In this document: one piece after another, positions 30,096-43,200 of the stretch
Position numbering within the stretch: the first letter of the stretch is position 1
Layout: every line of letters starts with the position of its first letter
Origin: Porodaedalea pini
Lineage: Eukaryota; Basidiomycota; Agaricomycetes; Hymenochaetales; Hymenochaetaceae
Assembly (NCBI GenBank): GCA_002794775.1
Contig: NBAY01000019.1
Coordinates: forward strand, 434,001-498,000
Length of the DNA stretch: 64,000 nt
Direction of reading: 5' to 3'
The notes under the pieces: generated by a model
Database searches by the model: none
Told to the model about the DNA's origin: nothing
Seen by the model: the letters and a program-made list of their open reading frames with translations, nothing else
Made by a program: the position numbers and the translations under genes

Positions 30096-33000
30096 TTATT
30101 GCTCAAGGCAGATGAGACTCACGTTGATGTCGCGTCCTGATATAACGAGTATACTACCGTGCGTCAACGTGATCCTCAGGCGGTCGGAAGCTGTCAACGC
30201 CTTATTAGTCTCGCGCCCTTCCCCATCGCCCCAGATCTCTTCGCGGATACCAGCCTTGGATATCTGATTTTGCTCTTCTTGCATATCTCCGTCAACACCC
30301 TCCTTCGCTTTTGACCGGCCCTTGGACGCTTTAGATTTTGACTTTGACGGCTTCTTTTGCTGGCGCTCTTCACCTGGCTTGGAAAATATGATATCCAGGT
30401 CGGCACCCAGACACATCAGCATGACGGGGTTCTCTCTTGCATTTGCTTGAATTTCAGTCTAAGCTTCAAAAGTTAACAGCATGTAGCTACGATGAAATGG
30501 CTGCACACCTTTACAGGGCTCTCGCCAAGCCAAGCCATGGCCGAGAGATGCGATAGCGTATGCCGTACATCCCGTTTCGCATAACGATCGACATAGTCTA
30601 TCATTTCCTCCCTCGCTTTCTTAATGCAATCAGGCGCTGAAACCCAGTTTGAGCATCCCTCGGCCTGCGGAAGCCCATCCGGAGAGACCATGAAGGTGAA
30701 AACGCCAGCTACAGTAAACGTGATTTAGACAAGAACATACAATAATACGTCATGAGGTTGATTACCAGTTGCCTTAGATTCTGTACTTTCGAAACGCATT
30801 GAAACGTCTCTCTGAAATTCGGTGAAGAGGGTATCAGCCTCTTTCTCGAGCTCGACACGGTTTCCCAGGAAAAGCAGCTCGACAACAAGTATCGTTTTGT
30901 CAGTCTCAACACCTTTGTCCACGACAGCGTCGATTGCTCTTTCCTTCCCCTTGCCTTTGTCAACTGCTTTCCCTTTTCCCTTGTCAAGCTTTTTAAGGAC
31001 GCATTCGTCTGGGCTTGTCGAGCTAGGATCCAGAGCTTCGGAGCCATTGCCAGATCTCGTCTGGTCGGCACAACTGAGGGTGTAAATGAACCGCCTAAGC
31101 TGGTTTTCTAACGGCACCATTTCTGTCACCACCCAGTCTGGTATTTGCGTGGATGGCTCCCACATCGGCAGCAGCCGCAGCCTATCGCGAACCAGGGTAG
31201 CGTGGATCAGCTTCGCAGAGCTTAGCGTTGTCTTTCCACCCTGAACGTTCAACAACACATTATTAGTTTGTCGTTAGACGTGGAAGGAAAAACCTTGGTA
31301 ACTTACATGCGGTATGCAGTACGAGCATGTGTACGCTCCGATCCAGTTCGTTACATTGAGCTTTCCGCATCTTACACAAAGCCACGTACGGTGAGATGCG
31401 TTTGCTCTTCCAGTACCACCTTCGTACGCATCACGCATAATGGTCCACGCGAGTATGCTCGCTCTGACGAAATGTGGCTCTATGAGCTCTATCGTGCTCA
31501 GAAAGGATGTGCTGGGCACCAGATCACATTCTGACGAAATCCACCAGGGAATCAAAGGCGAAGTCTGGGGACGTCCGTCAACATCTATCGGAATATCTAG
31601 ATCTAGAGGACCGCCTGGAGTCCAACGAAGGGAGAACGTCCAAGTCATTTGTCCACGTGCTCGTGGTAAGCCATTCTTCTTTGCGATGGGACCCATAGGT
31701 TCGACACTAGTCTGTGCAATAGCGGTGCATTGCACGCATCAGATTTGAAATGCCACAGATGCTGAATGAGCACACTAACCTCCACATTGATGATGTGAAA
31801 ATATCCCAACACGGCATATCTGCATTTCTGATGCAAAAAAGAGAAGGGAAACTGCTTCCAAGTGGTGTCTGCAATCACAGAAACAGGCATGCCGCCTTCG
31901 TATGCCTTGTAGAGTATGGCGATCTCGTCTGGGCTGCCTTCGGGAGCGTACGCGATAGAGTTTGGTCCTTGATGCTCTTCACATGAAGGCAAGGTTTCCT
32001 CAGGAGGAGCCTCTTCAAAACAGGCGGTGCTTTTCGCTGTAGGTGAGGCGGTAGAAGGAAGTAAATACATTCTGACGGAATCGTCATTGTTTCTAGGCGG
32101 GAAAGAGCTCGAGAGCTCGATGTCCGTACTACTGTCCTTTGGATCGTTTCCGGTGATGCTAGCCTCTTGGAAATGCTCGTGAAGAGGGGGCGTCATAGTA
32201 AAGCGCTCATTTGTAGAAGACGCTTCACAACCGCCATGTTCGTCGGGATAAACAAACTCCATATCGCTGTACGAGTCTTCCTCACCAGCTATGGATAGAA
32301 GATGAAATGCATTAAGTTCTTCGATCGCTGTAGCTCTCGAACCAACGGCAGAACCATCTATTTGTTTTGTTATGGGTTTTAGGGCCGACTCCAAGCATGC
32401 AAAAATGCGCGTTCTGAGAAATAACAATGGTCTCCAGCGAGCAATTAAATTGGGCGAAGAATTAAAATATAACTTACGTTGTCAGCTGCAGCACATTAGT
32501 CCCAGACCACGTTCCACCCCAGAAAGCATCGTCTACGAATATCATCGGAGACGGACCAATATCGGCGGAAACGCCGTTACTCATCACCGAAAGAAACGGA
32601 ACAGCGCCGAGTAGCTCTGCATGGCTCTAGAAGTATGGTGTCTGGCTATCTGCTCCAACGATTTCTCTGAAGAACGCACCTCCGACCAGATATACGGCAA
32701 TCTCGGAGCGGTGATTTTGTCCGCTGAGAGTTCCTCATTTAGTTTATTCATGTCAATCTTTGTCCATGAAACCTTGTCTTTTTCTACATCGGTAGCATCA
32801 GTATTTTTTGAACGACCGACAAAGAGAGGGGTGGAACAGACTGGTAGTCGCGACGCTCCTTAAGCGACGTCTTTTTGAGGAAGTTTGGCCTTTAGGGTGT
32901 TCATTCGATGCATTCGGTGCGTCCTTCCGTTTAAGAAGTTTGAGCGGCTTTCCATTGTGTATTGGTATGTATTTCCCATTACTTGCCACACGTCTTGGCA

Positions 33001-33421
33001 TTAGATAACTGGCCTCAGCTATGATATCTTGCTCTACAATGCCCTCGGGAGCGTCCTCTTCGACGTCCTCATCATTTTTTTCGCAAGCAGGTTCATCATC
33101 CAGCGGCGTGATCATAAGGTGTGGTGGTCCTATCACCCGCGTCTTCGGCAAATTCATGGGCCACTTTGGGTAGGTGCAGCGAAAATGTTTGAATCTGCAG
33201 GAATTACACGGGTCGCGGCGAATACAGGGCAGTTTTTGAGCGCGGCAGTAATTGCACCTGCTTCGAACGACCAACTTAGGGTTTGATTCGCCAGGCTTCT
33301 TTAACCAGAATATAGCCGAGATCTGGATGGTTCTGTCATACTGAACTCCGTCAAGGTCTCCGGCACTGACTCGCCGAACCTCTCCAGGCCAGTCATTGAC
33401 ATAATGAGGTAAAGGCGGCAT
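30096..33421 (-). CDS. Zn2Cys6-containing protein, multi-exon, function unknown
   Basis: Starts at 33421 (MPPLPHYVNDWPGEVRRVSA). A binuclear zinc cluster at about residues 55-80 fits CX2CX6CX5CX2CX6C exactly (CNYCRAQKLPC, then CNSCRFKHFRC), the pattern of fungal Gal4-type DNA-binding domains, though here not at the extreme N-terminus. Later exons give ITAPRLPYIWSE, SPMIFVDDAFWGGTWSGTNV, VIADTTWKQFPFSFLHQKCR, a CX2CX13CX2C zinc ribbon (WLCVRCGKLNVTNW with CSYC, about 31380-31325), GGKTTLSSAKLIHATLVRDR, a Lys/Gly-rich linker, and finally VMLMCLGADLDIIF and ITLTHGSILVISGRDI. That last pair resembles the double-psi strands of AlkB-like 2-oxoglutarate dioxygenases, but I do not see the HxD iron ligands. 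It may be one gene or two; several exon joins are unproved. It shares a divergent promoter with TGS1. Confidence 0.55.
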
Positions 33422-34831
<1,410 letters not shown>

Positions 34832-35496
34832 GCTTAGTCGTGGTATCAGGAACGCTCTTCGTGCTATCGATTGTTAGATACAGATGGTCTGCTATTCTCT
34901 GAGAATGATTCTGAGACCAATCTAAGACTTAACTTGAAGGCGTCTTCAGGCTTATCCCACAGCAAAGTTGCGCCGCGTTGAGGGGGCGGCAGATATAACG
35001 CATTTATTTTGTCTCTGCTGTTAGGGAGTTAGTAGAATCGCGGTATGATAATTACATGTTACTTAGAGAGTATATGAAGTGCTAAGAGCATATATTTCTG
35101 GCAACTGAAGAACTCTTTATTTCGAATTATGTCTCTTGAATGACGAGGATAATTCTTGTTCCACAGGACAAGACGCGCTAGTTTCTGCAAGAAGATTTTA
35201 ATTTTTAATCGAGTCTTTCCCCAAGCTGTGCTTCATACGCTGTTGAACAACATATTTACTCAGCAATCAGACGAGTGGATCGAATATAGGCCGCATTAAT
35301 GTTGCCTTTTTTAGTCGTGAGAAAGAATTCACTAGTGTCCGAAACCGGAAGGCCTCCCTTTAAGATCTTTGCATCTTTCCGCGCTTTCACTACCTCGGAT
35401 TCACTGTATTTTCTTGACTTGGTAAGCTAAAAAGCTCGGTGAATATTCTTTATCTAATATAAATATGTAGCAGCTATTCTTTGGAGCCATAGCATA
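34832..35496. other. intergenic, no gene seen
   Basis: No coding frame of note. It holds the TGS1 3' end and the promoter of the next gene. Confidence 0.45.
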
Positions 35497-37250
35497 ATGT
35501 CTTCAGAAACGCCACCGATGACACGCACTTCGACGAAATATGAGGATATTCCTCCTCGGTTCAGGAAATGTAAGTGCTTTCAATAACGTTCCTAAGATGT
35601 TCTGTCTCAGATGTGTTTCATTAAGTATGGATCAAAGGAAATGCAGAAAGCGTGCAAAAGAAGCTGGATACGCCTATTGAAGGCTTCTCCTTCTGTATGC
35701 CGCTTCAGCAGTCCAATTCGGATACGAACCTTCCCAAAGGCAGAGAAAACAGATCTTCGCGATCCCACTCTATAGGCGCGTCAGGAAGAAATTCTTCTAG
35801 CTCCAGCTCTCTCCCTCCTCTGCATAAACGCCTCAGGACCGGTGACCCTTCGTTATCGGAAACAGCAAGCAATCGCAGTGGCGGCAGTGGCTTACTGGAA
35901 AAGGAAAGGGATATATTTTCTGTTCCAATCGCATACAAGGGAGCGTCCTCGATGCAGCAAATTATCAACTCTGTTGTTGATACGAATGTTTCTCGTTCCA
36001 CGCCTCCGACGTCGCGTTCTAATTCTCCGCTCGAGGACCTGAACTCTCACAACAGATACCGACTGCCATCGCGCTCACGGCCGGCCACACGCTCCAATTC
36101 TCCAAACACGGGCACTCGATCTTTGACCCCAACTCCATCCGGATGGATACCTCTTACTTCACGACATTCTTTGCGCCGCTTTGATATTCGACCTTGGGGA
36201 CCGCGACACCTTGAATATGACTATAACGAAGCCCGAAAGGAATTTCAAGGAGCTGCATACTTTGCGCTTGGACAATACGGATACGTCCCACCAAAGGGCA
36301 TCACGAAATTCAAAGCTCCTCCATCGGAAGAGCTTCCGTCGATGAGTGACTTACGCAAGATTCCTGAATTTTCTAAGGCATGCAGGCGCCTAGATGCGGC
36401 CGACCGCGCCTTGGAAGAAGCCCTGGCCCGAGGCGAGACATGGGATAATGCTCCGATTCCCAATGAATATCTGCAATTCTCGCTTGAAATATTGATTCCG
36501 GACGATTTCTGCACACGCCGTCCTGATAATGCGGTCGTTCAAGAACGGTCTCGAAGCTCAGTGACGCTCGAAGAAGCGGCAGGCCAGATGAAACCAGCGT
36601 CACTGTCTCGCTCGTCGACTGCGGCCGTATCGGCAGCTATATCTGCGTCTGCTTCGGAGAGAGGAGTTGATTCGATGATCGTTGATGAAGCACAATCGTC
36701 GAAAGGTGTCACTTCCTTGGCCCAAATGAACTTGTCGGACGAACAGCCTCCGTCATCAGGCTCTCCCTTCAGACCTTCCACGGACACCGCGATTCCTGAT
36801 TCCATTGAGACTCGGATGGAGGCTCAGGACGTTCTCACCTCCGCTGAAACCGGATATGGCTCTTCTGTAGCGACTTCGGACGTACCACCTTCGCAGCTTG
36901 TTCGTAAACGGCTGCTCGAGGAGATCGAAAGCGATGACGAGCTCGAAGAGGAGAAAGAAAAGAATAGCTCATCTGACACGAGTGGGCCAAGTAATACCCT
37001 GACACGCACTAGTTCCCCTGCACCGGCGCCACCAGCATCTGAGCGTACGGCACGAACGTCTCTCGGACGGGCGGAAGCCGGCTCCATATCTAGCTCTGGG
37101 TCCGGATCTGGTTCCGGGGAAGAAACATCGATGAGAGAGTCTCCGCCGACGTCCATTTCCACTTCTATTTCGAAGAGGACAAGTTCAGAACCGCCGGTGG
37201 GCCGGGTAGCAAGCATGCGGGGGCGTAAGCGTGGGGCGGGAAGGAGATAA
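35497..37250 (+). CDS. Ser-rich, mostly disordered protein of unknown function
   Basis: Exon 1 begins at ATG 35497 (MSSETPPMTRTSTKYEDIPP) and joins after a GT donor near 35570 to a long exon (about 35623-37250) opening WIKGNAESVQKKLDTPIEGF. Total is about 565 residues. Residues around 40-180 are Ser/Arg/Pro-rich low-complexity sequence. A compact middle region looks ordered: WGPRHLEYDYNEARKEFQGA, AYFALGQYGYVPP, and LRKIPEFSKACRRLDAADRA through NEYLQFSLEILIPDDFCTRR. The rest is acidic and Ser-rich, ending in RGRKRGAGRR, which is basic and nuclear-signal-like. No catalytic family recognised; the ordered core should be conserved if orthologues exist. Confidence 0.7.
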
Positions 37251-37764
37251 CGTCCGAGTTGACTTGAACTGCGAGCCTGAAGTACGGCGCGGTACTCACA
37301 GCAATACGAAGTAATGCCTAGAATCTCCAACGAGTGCGCCATATGCTTTGAACTTCAAAGGAGAGGGTGGATGTACTATAATTTTTATCTATTCTTCGGC
37401 AGCGCCGTGAAGGGCCGAATTCGACATCGCATACTTCCAACCTTTTTAGCTTTCGTTTCTCTCTGTTTCTATTCATTGGAAATAAGTCTGTCTTATTAAC
37501 ATATATGTATTACTTGTCTAGAAGCGAATATTCTTCAAACTCTTATTTGTCTTATGCTACGCTAAGGCAACCATTAATTTAGACACTGTTGGGACAGAAT
37601 ATGTGAAAATGTCAATAGTTCAGCAAATCAACTTTTACAGTCCATTCCGATTTATACAGCATGCTTTCTTTGTCATTATCTGCACCGATTAATTCTTTCC
37701 TTGATCTCCTGTCGCCTTGCAGCTCGCAATGCAACCTAACTCTATCTCCATCACAAACTACATA
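37251..37764. other. intergenic between convergent genes
   Basis: AT-rich spacer at the 3' ends of the Ser-rich gene (plus) and the FAD oxidoreductase (minus). No coding evidence. Confidence 0.45.
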
Positions 37765-39813
37765 TCACTTCCGGTTCCATGTAAGGTACCGCTTTGGAAG
37801 CCACGTTGGAATAGTCCAGTTCTCACGAGGCGATCCTGCGAGATCATGCACTAGGAGAGAGGCTACAGCCTCCGCACTGCATGGTGAACCGAATTTCGGC
37901 AAGCATCAACCAATGAACGCAATAACCGATTCTCCGGGGGCATCCATGATTTGATAGGGCAAGCGCGTGAAGCCGGGCGCATCAGATCAGCGCAAAGTCC
38001 GAGACATCATTATTCAAGATCGACGATCAGAGGCGGCCAGGACCAAGTATGCGCCGCAATTAAGAAGCGTAAAAGTAAGATACACACGTGAGACAGTGAT
38101 TAGGGAGAGTAAAATGGAACGTACCAGGCGAACGTGCGAGGCATACCATGCCCAGTGTACCCGGCTGCGATGTACTGTCCCTTGAGCTCAGAACCATTGG
38201 CTGCGAGCACAGGTCCGACCTGTATTGTACAAATTCAGAGATAGTCAGATCGACAGAAAGGATCTATCCGAATAAGATACACGTACGAAAGGGTCACGAA
38301 TCGAGGTGAATCCCATAATTCCCGTCTGCGAGTCGACAAAAAGTCGTTAGTGTGCACAGATGGCACATCTGCGAGAGCAAACAGCGCATATACGCACCCA
38401 TTCTCTCTCAGGTTCAGTTCCCTTCTCATACTTTCCAGGAAATACAGCAGGCAAGAATTCCCGCAAAGGCTTTCCGGCTTTCGGGTTCACAACACTATCG
38501 TCCGTGGTACCAATCTCGTATCCCATAGTGCCCTCACGCCCGCCGCCGATGATAATCAATGGCTTTTGTTCGTCCCCCGGTATCTTCGGCGGGCGTGGGA
38601 ACCAGTACTCGTGGTGTTCATTCCCTCCCCATGAAGCGCGCTCCTCGTCAGATAGCGGTACGGCGGCACGAGTGGCGATTATCTGACCCCGGACAGGGAT
38701 AATTCCCTGAGGCCCGGCGAGGAATGGAAGAAGGTGTGATGCGTAGCCATTCGTTGCGTGGAGGACAGCGGAGCATGATATAGAGCCGCGCGTTGTCGTT
38801 AGTGTCCAAAGGCGCTGCGAGCTGCTATTGGTGCCTGCTGAAGTATACGGGGAGATGGCGGTGACGGGTGCGGACGTGAAGAGGCTTAGAGAGCCCGTGG
38901 AGGGTGAGAATCTTGCTTTTGCGAGATAAAATATTTGAGTGACTAGCTTTAGCGGCCACAGATTGTGCCCAGGGCCGTAAACTGCTGGATAGACTGTTCC
39001 GAACTTCTAGATGTAGTTGACACTGAATCAGTGACTCCGTCTATGCATCGAGGTAGCCAAGACTGTTCTGAGGGGAAGTTGATACATACTTCAGACATCA
39101 CCTCCTTCGAGAGAAATTTGACTCCGCTAACATCCATGCCGGATTCTTTTGCGAGAGCAAGGTCAGCCTGCGCACCTGCGATTTCGCTCTGTGTGAAGAG
39201 CATGTCGAAGTGCCCTCCGGAGACGAGGTCTACTACATCCTTGAGGCCATTCTCGTTTATTATTTGGAGCAGGACGTCTACAGAGTGCTGTTCGAGTGCA
39301 TATTGCTTCTTTGCCTCCTCGATACCCATGGCTTCCGCGTGCCGGCCAAGGTCCAAGAAAGCAGCAGGTGTAAGATGTCCGCCATTCCTTCCAGTAGCTC
39401 CTGAGCCTACGACACATTTAATTACAGGTAACTCTCATCTTGCATGGAAAACACTTACAGAAATCTCGTGCCTCAAGGATCACTACTTTCTTTTCGGGAG
39501 AGGATTTGGATAAATGATAGGCAGCAGATACGCCAGTAATACCGGAGCCTATGATGCATATATCCGTATCGGATGGGATAGGGCCTTCGCTTCCTTCTTT
39601 TGCAAGTGGATTCACCTCATCGGAGGGATGCAACCAAAAGGAGTGCGTCGAGTTCGGCACAGGCAGGGATGCCGGTGTCTCATGTAGGTGATGCTGTGAA
39701 TCAAAAAAGGCTTGGTGTGCGTCTGCCTCATTGAGAGGGACAGGAAGATCAGATCTATAAGGCATTGTCGCGAAAAGTTGTAGAAGAGAGATTAGAGACG
39801 ACCAAATGAGCAT
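37765..39813 (-). CDS. FAD-dependent oxidoreductase, DAO family
   Basis: A glycine/sarcosine-oxidase-like amine or amino-acid oxidoreductase; substrate unknown. Exon 1 (39813 to about 39459) carries the dinucleotide-binding fold DICIIGSGITGVSAAYHLSK ending EARDF. Exon 2 continues CSGATGRNGGHLTPAAFLDL, the second FAD contact, to FLSKEVMSE (about 39090). After an intron, VYPAVYGPGHNLWPLKLV, LHATNGYASHLLPFL and GQIIATRAAVPLS lead to IIIGGGREGTMGYEIG. Short exons supply GIMGFTSIRDPFV, the C-terminal FAD loop AAGYTGHGMPRTFAW (about 38150), and the last exon AEAVASLLVHDLAG to RYLTWNRK at 37765. Two in-frame ATGs (39813 and 39765) differ by a hydrophobic MLIWSSLISLLQLF leader, which could be a weak signal peptide. 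Intact by eye. Confidence 0.88.
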
Positions 39814-40232
39814 GGTGAGAGTCTATCATCTATCTTTGAAGTTTGAGTTCGCGATGAAGTTAAGAGTTATAAATAGCATCGCACGTGCTTTAACTTTCGC
39901 ACGTGGGTACTTGCCTGAGTCACGAGTGCAACGGCGCACAGTGATAAGTACTAAGTAGTACTGACACTGTGACAGCCTTCTATAACTCTCCACCACCACC
40001 ACGACCGGTGACGTCTTGCTTAACTTATTGCTCATTTCTGCGTAACCTGCGAATTAGTTTTTACTCTACTTGCCTCAATTCCTGAAGTCGCCACCGGCTT
40101 TGACCCCACTGGTCACTTATCTACCTACCTGCCTCAACTCGTGAGCACGCATTCTACTTCAGACATCCAGCGGCACCTGGGGCGCGCAAACCGCCCTAAG
40201 TGGCCGCCGGATCTGTCTGAAATAATTATTGT
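39814..40232. promoter_or_regulatory. divergent promoter with two CACGTG boxes and a TATA box
   Basis: CACGTG occurs at 39882-39887 and 39900-39905, 18 bp apart, and a TATAAATA (39868-39875; TATTTATA on the minus strand) lies about 55 bp upstream of the oxidoreductase start at 39813. CACGTG is the site of bHLH factors of the Cbf1/Pho4/USF class. The boxes are closer to the oxidoreductase than to the ankyrin-RCC1-BTB gene. Confidence 0.5.
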
Positions 40233-43200
40233 ATGACTGCGCTTCATGCCTACTTTTCCCTTCGGAATCAGCAGGCATTCCAGCGCCTGCTCGATGCCTC
40301 GCGTGCTGCCAGCTCGCAGACCGCTCCGGGACCCGCCCTGAGCACTAGCGGAGGACGTTCATGGAACAGACCAAGTCCGTTGTCCGGAGGAAATGGAACA
40401 GCAACTTCATGTGATGTGAATGCGCGCGATTGGCTAGGACGTACTGTTCTCCACCTCGCAGTCTCTTCGCTCGACCCGGCAGCATTAGAAATCGTCAAAC
40501 TCCTCCTCACTCATCCTCGGATCGATATCAACATCACGGACTTGGAGAGTCGTTGGACGCCGATGCATAGAGCATTATATGCGGGAAATATTCCAGCTTG
40601 GTGAGTTTCGAAACGATTAGGTGCATATTGTTGCTTACCTAGTCTACAGCGTGCTTTTACTGCAGCGCACGGATGTCGACGTGTCACTTAAGGACTTTGA
40701 GGGATATACAGCTTTCGATGTGTACAACTCGACTGTGGATGGTACAAAGCCAAATGACCTGGAGGTCACCGACCTCTTCACATGGGGAACGAACAGGAAC
40801 GCGGCACTTGGCGTAGGTGATGGCGACGATCGCGCCTTTCCAGAGCTGGTTCCCATCCCGTCGCAAAAGGATCACTCCGAGCCTCTCAAGCTTTCTCTGC
40901 GAGCCCGCTTTCAGCCTGTTCGTATCAAACAGGTCGCCATGGCCAAACTGCATACCGCGGCTGTCACATCCGAGCCGCGCGCGAATCTTCGCGTTTGCGG
41001 CTTTGGAAGCGGTGGACGCCTCGGGGCTGGAGTAACACAACATACTCAGTATGCACTTACACCTCTGAAGGACCTTACTTCTGAGGCGCAAATCGTCGCG
41101 GTCGCTCTTGGCCAGGATCATACTCTTGCCCTAACAAGTCCGGGCAGTGTTCTTAGCTGGGGTTTGGCCCGGTTTTCCCAACTTGGATACACCCTTGATG
41201 GAGGCCTGGCCCTTCAAGCTGCTCCGCGGCGTATAGTTGGCCCTCTGAAGAAGGAGATCGTTGTCGGTGTCGCCGCGTGTCGGACAGCTTCGGCGTGCTG
41301 GACGGGAAGCGAACTATTTACTTGGGGCACAAATAGTGGCCAGCTTGGATATGATCGCATCGGGACGCCCGTCCAGGTTCTTCCGCGGCGCGTGACACAG
41401 GTCACTTTTGCTGTTGTCGATGTTGCGTTGTCAGATGCTGCAATGGCGGTCCTGCTGGCAAGCCGGGATGTTCAATGCTTCTACAATGGACGAAGCTTCA
41501 AGATCAAGTTCGTTTAATATATCTCGTATTACTATTCTGACCACTCATCTTCATACGCTCAGCTTTCCGACGCAAAACTTTCCTTCGGAAATCCAGGCGT
41601 ATCGGCCTCCGATGGCGCAGAATATCGCTAATATTGCAAAGGTCGTCAGTTGCGATGACACTTTTGCTGCTCTGTCGTCGAATGGCGAGGTTTTTACGTT
41701 TACTCTAAATGCTCCACCCACTGCTCCGGCCGCTGATCCTGGAACAACGCCTGGCAAGAACACCGGTATGGCATTGGTAAAGCCGCAGCGTGTTTGGGCA
41801 TTGCGAAAGCAGTTCAGCGCTGTAAAGGCTCGTGTTCTTAATAATGAATCTAATGTCAGAGACTTACATCTACATTTAGGACGTCGCGCTAGGTTCGGAG
41901 GGTACCATCATGCTCTGCACAGAGTCGGGCCATGTATACGTACGAAGCCGCACGAATAAGACATCAAAGTTCACGCGCATGCCGTTGGTCCAACGAGCCG
42001 TTGCTGTTGCGGCGAGCAGCGCTGGGGCATTTGCGGTCCTCAAGGCAGAGTGCGCACCTACCCCGATCCATGCAAGGGGCAACTCGGTTGCGGGAGACAT
42101 GGACATGATTCAGCCGTACTTTGCTCTTCCTGAGGGAGAAGAGTGGAATGCGGAACACGCCTTCATGAATCCCGACTTAAAAAATCCGCCGCCATCTGGC
42201 GGGCATACGCGTACTCCGGGATCGGCTTTGGAGGAAGCCGATGCGGAAGTCGAGGAAGAGTCGGAGGATACATCTATCAAAAAGGATATCAGGACAATCA
42301 CCCGTTTGCTCGACCTCCTCACACGCGACGCAATGCATCGGAAAGCGGAAAGTAAGGGGATCTTTGAAGGTGTAGACCTTAAGCACGGTGCAGACTTCTT
42401 CGTAAAGGTTGACTCCAGCTTCGAGTTTCCCGTACATCGCGTTGTTCTTGCTGCCCGGTCGGAAGTGCTGAAGGACGTCATTCTCGGCCGAACCATCAAA
42501 GACTCAGATGGCAGGCTTCGACTGCAGCTGATCAAGGCCGAGTCAGACTCGTCTCAGCCGGTGATGAAGCTATCGAGCGTTCATCCACTCTCCGCACTCA
42601 TGCTCGCTGTGTATCTTTATACCGACGAAATACCTGCGATCTGGGACCGACGAGTGACACTATCTGTCATTGACAGGCTCGCAGATTGTGTACCGAAGAC
42701 AAATGCGACGAATATTCGCAGCGAGTTACAGAAACTCGCGATACTGCTACGCCTCCCTGCTCTGGCTGACTCGCTCGGTGCACCTGTGAAACGTTCACCA
42801 GCCGAGCGCTTGGTGCAGGACATGATGGTGCTGTTTGATGGCATGCAGCAGGAGGGGGCTCGAAGCAATGGCTCTTCTGCGCATCCCTGCGCTCCGGATA
42901 CGGCTCTTGAATTGGCAGATGCGCGGGTATACTGTCATTCGACTATCCTTCGTGCGCGTTCCCCATTCTTCTCGGGATTCTTTGGCGATTCGGATTGGAC
43001 AGTGAAGCGCCGGCAGCCTAATAGTACGTTGATGATCAACCTGAAACATATGCGTTGGCGAGTCATGCAGTTTGCTATGCGGTTTATATACGCTGGAGGT
43101 GGCGAGGAGATATTCGACGTACTAGGTAAGTATAATATATCTTTTCCTTACTGTTTGGGCTAATGTGAAGGATGTAGAATTTGCGCAGACAGCTGATGAT

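Noticed and set aside
30096..30691. Active AlkB-type dioxygenase
   Set aside because: The double-psi-like strands are suggestive, but the HxD iron-binding motif is not visible, so activity is not claimed.
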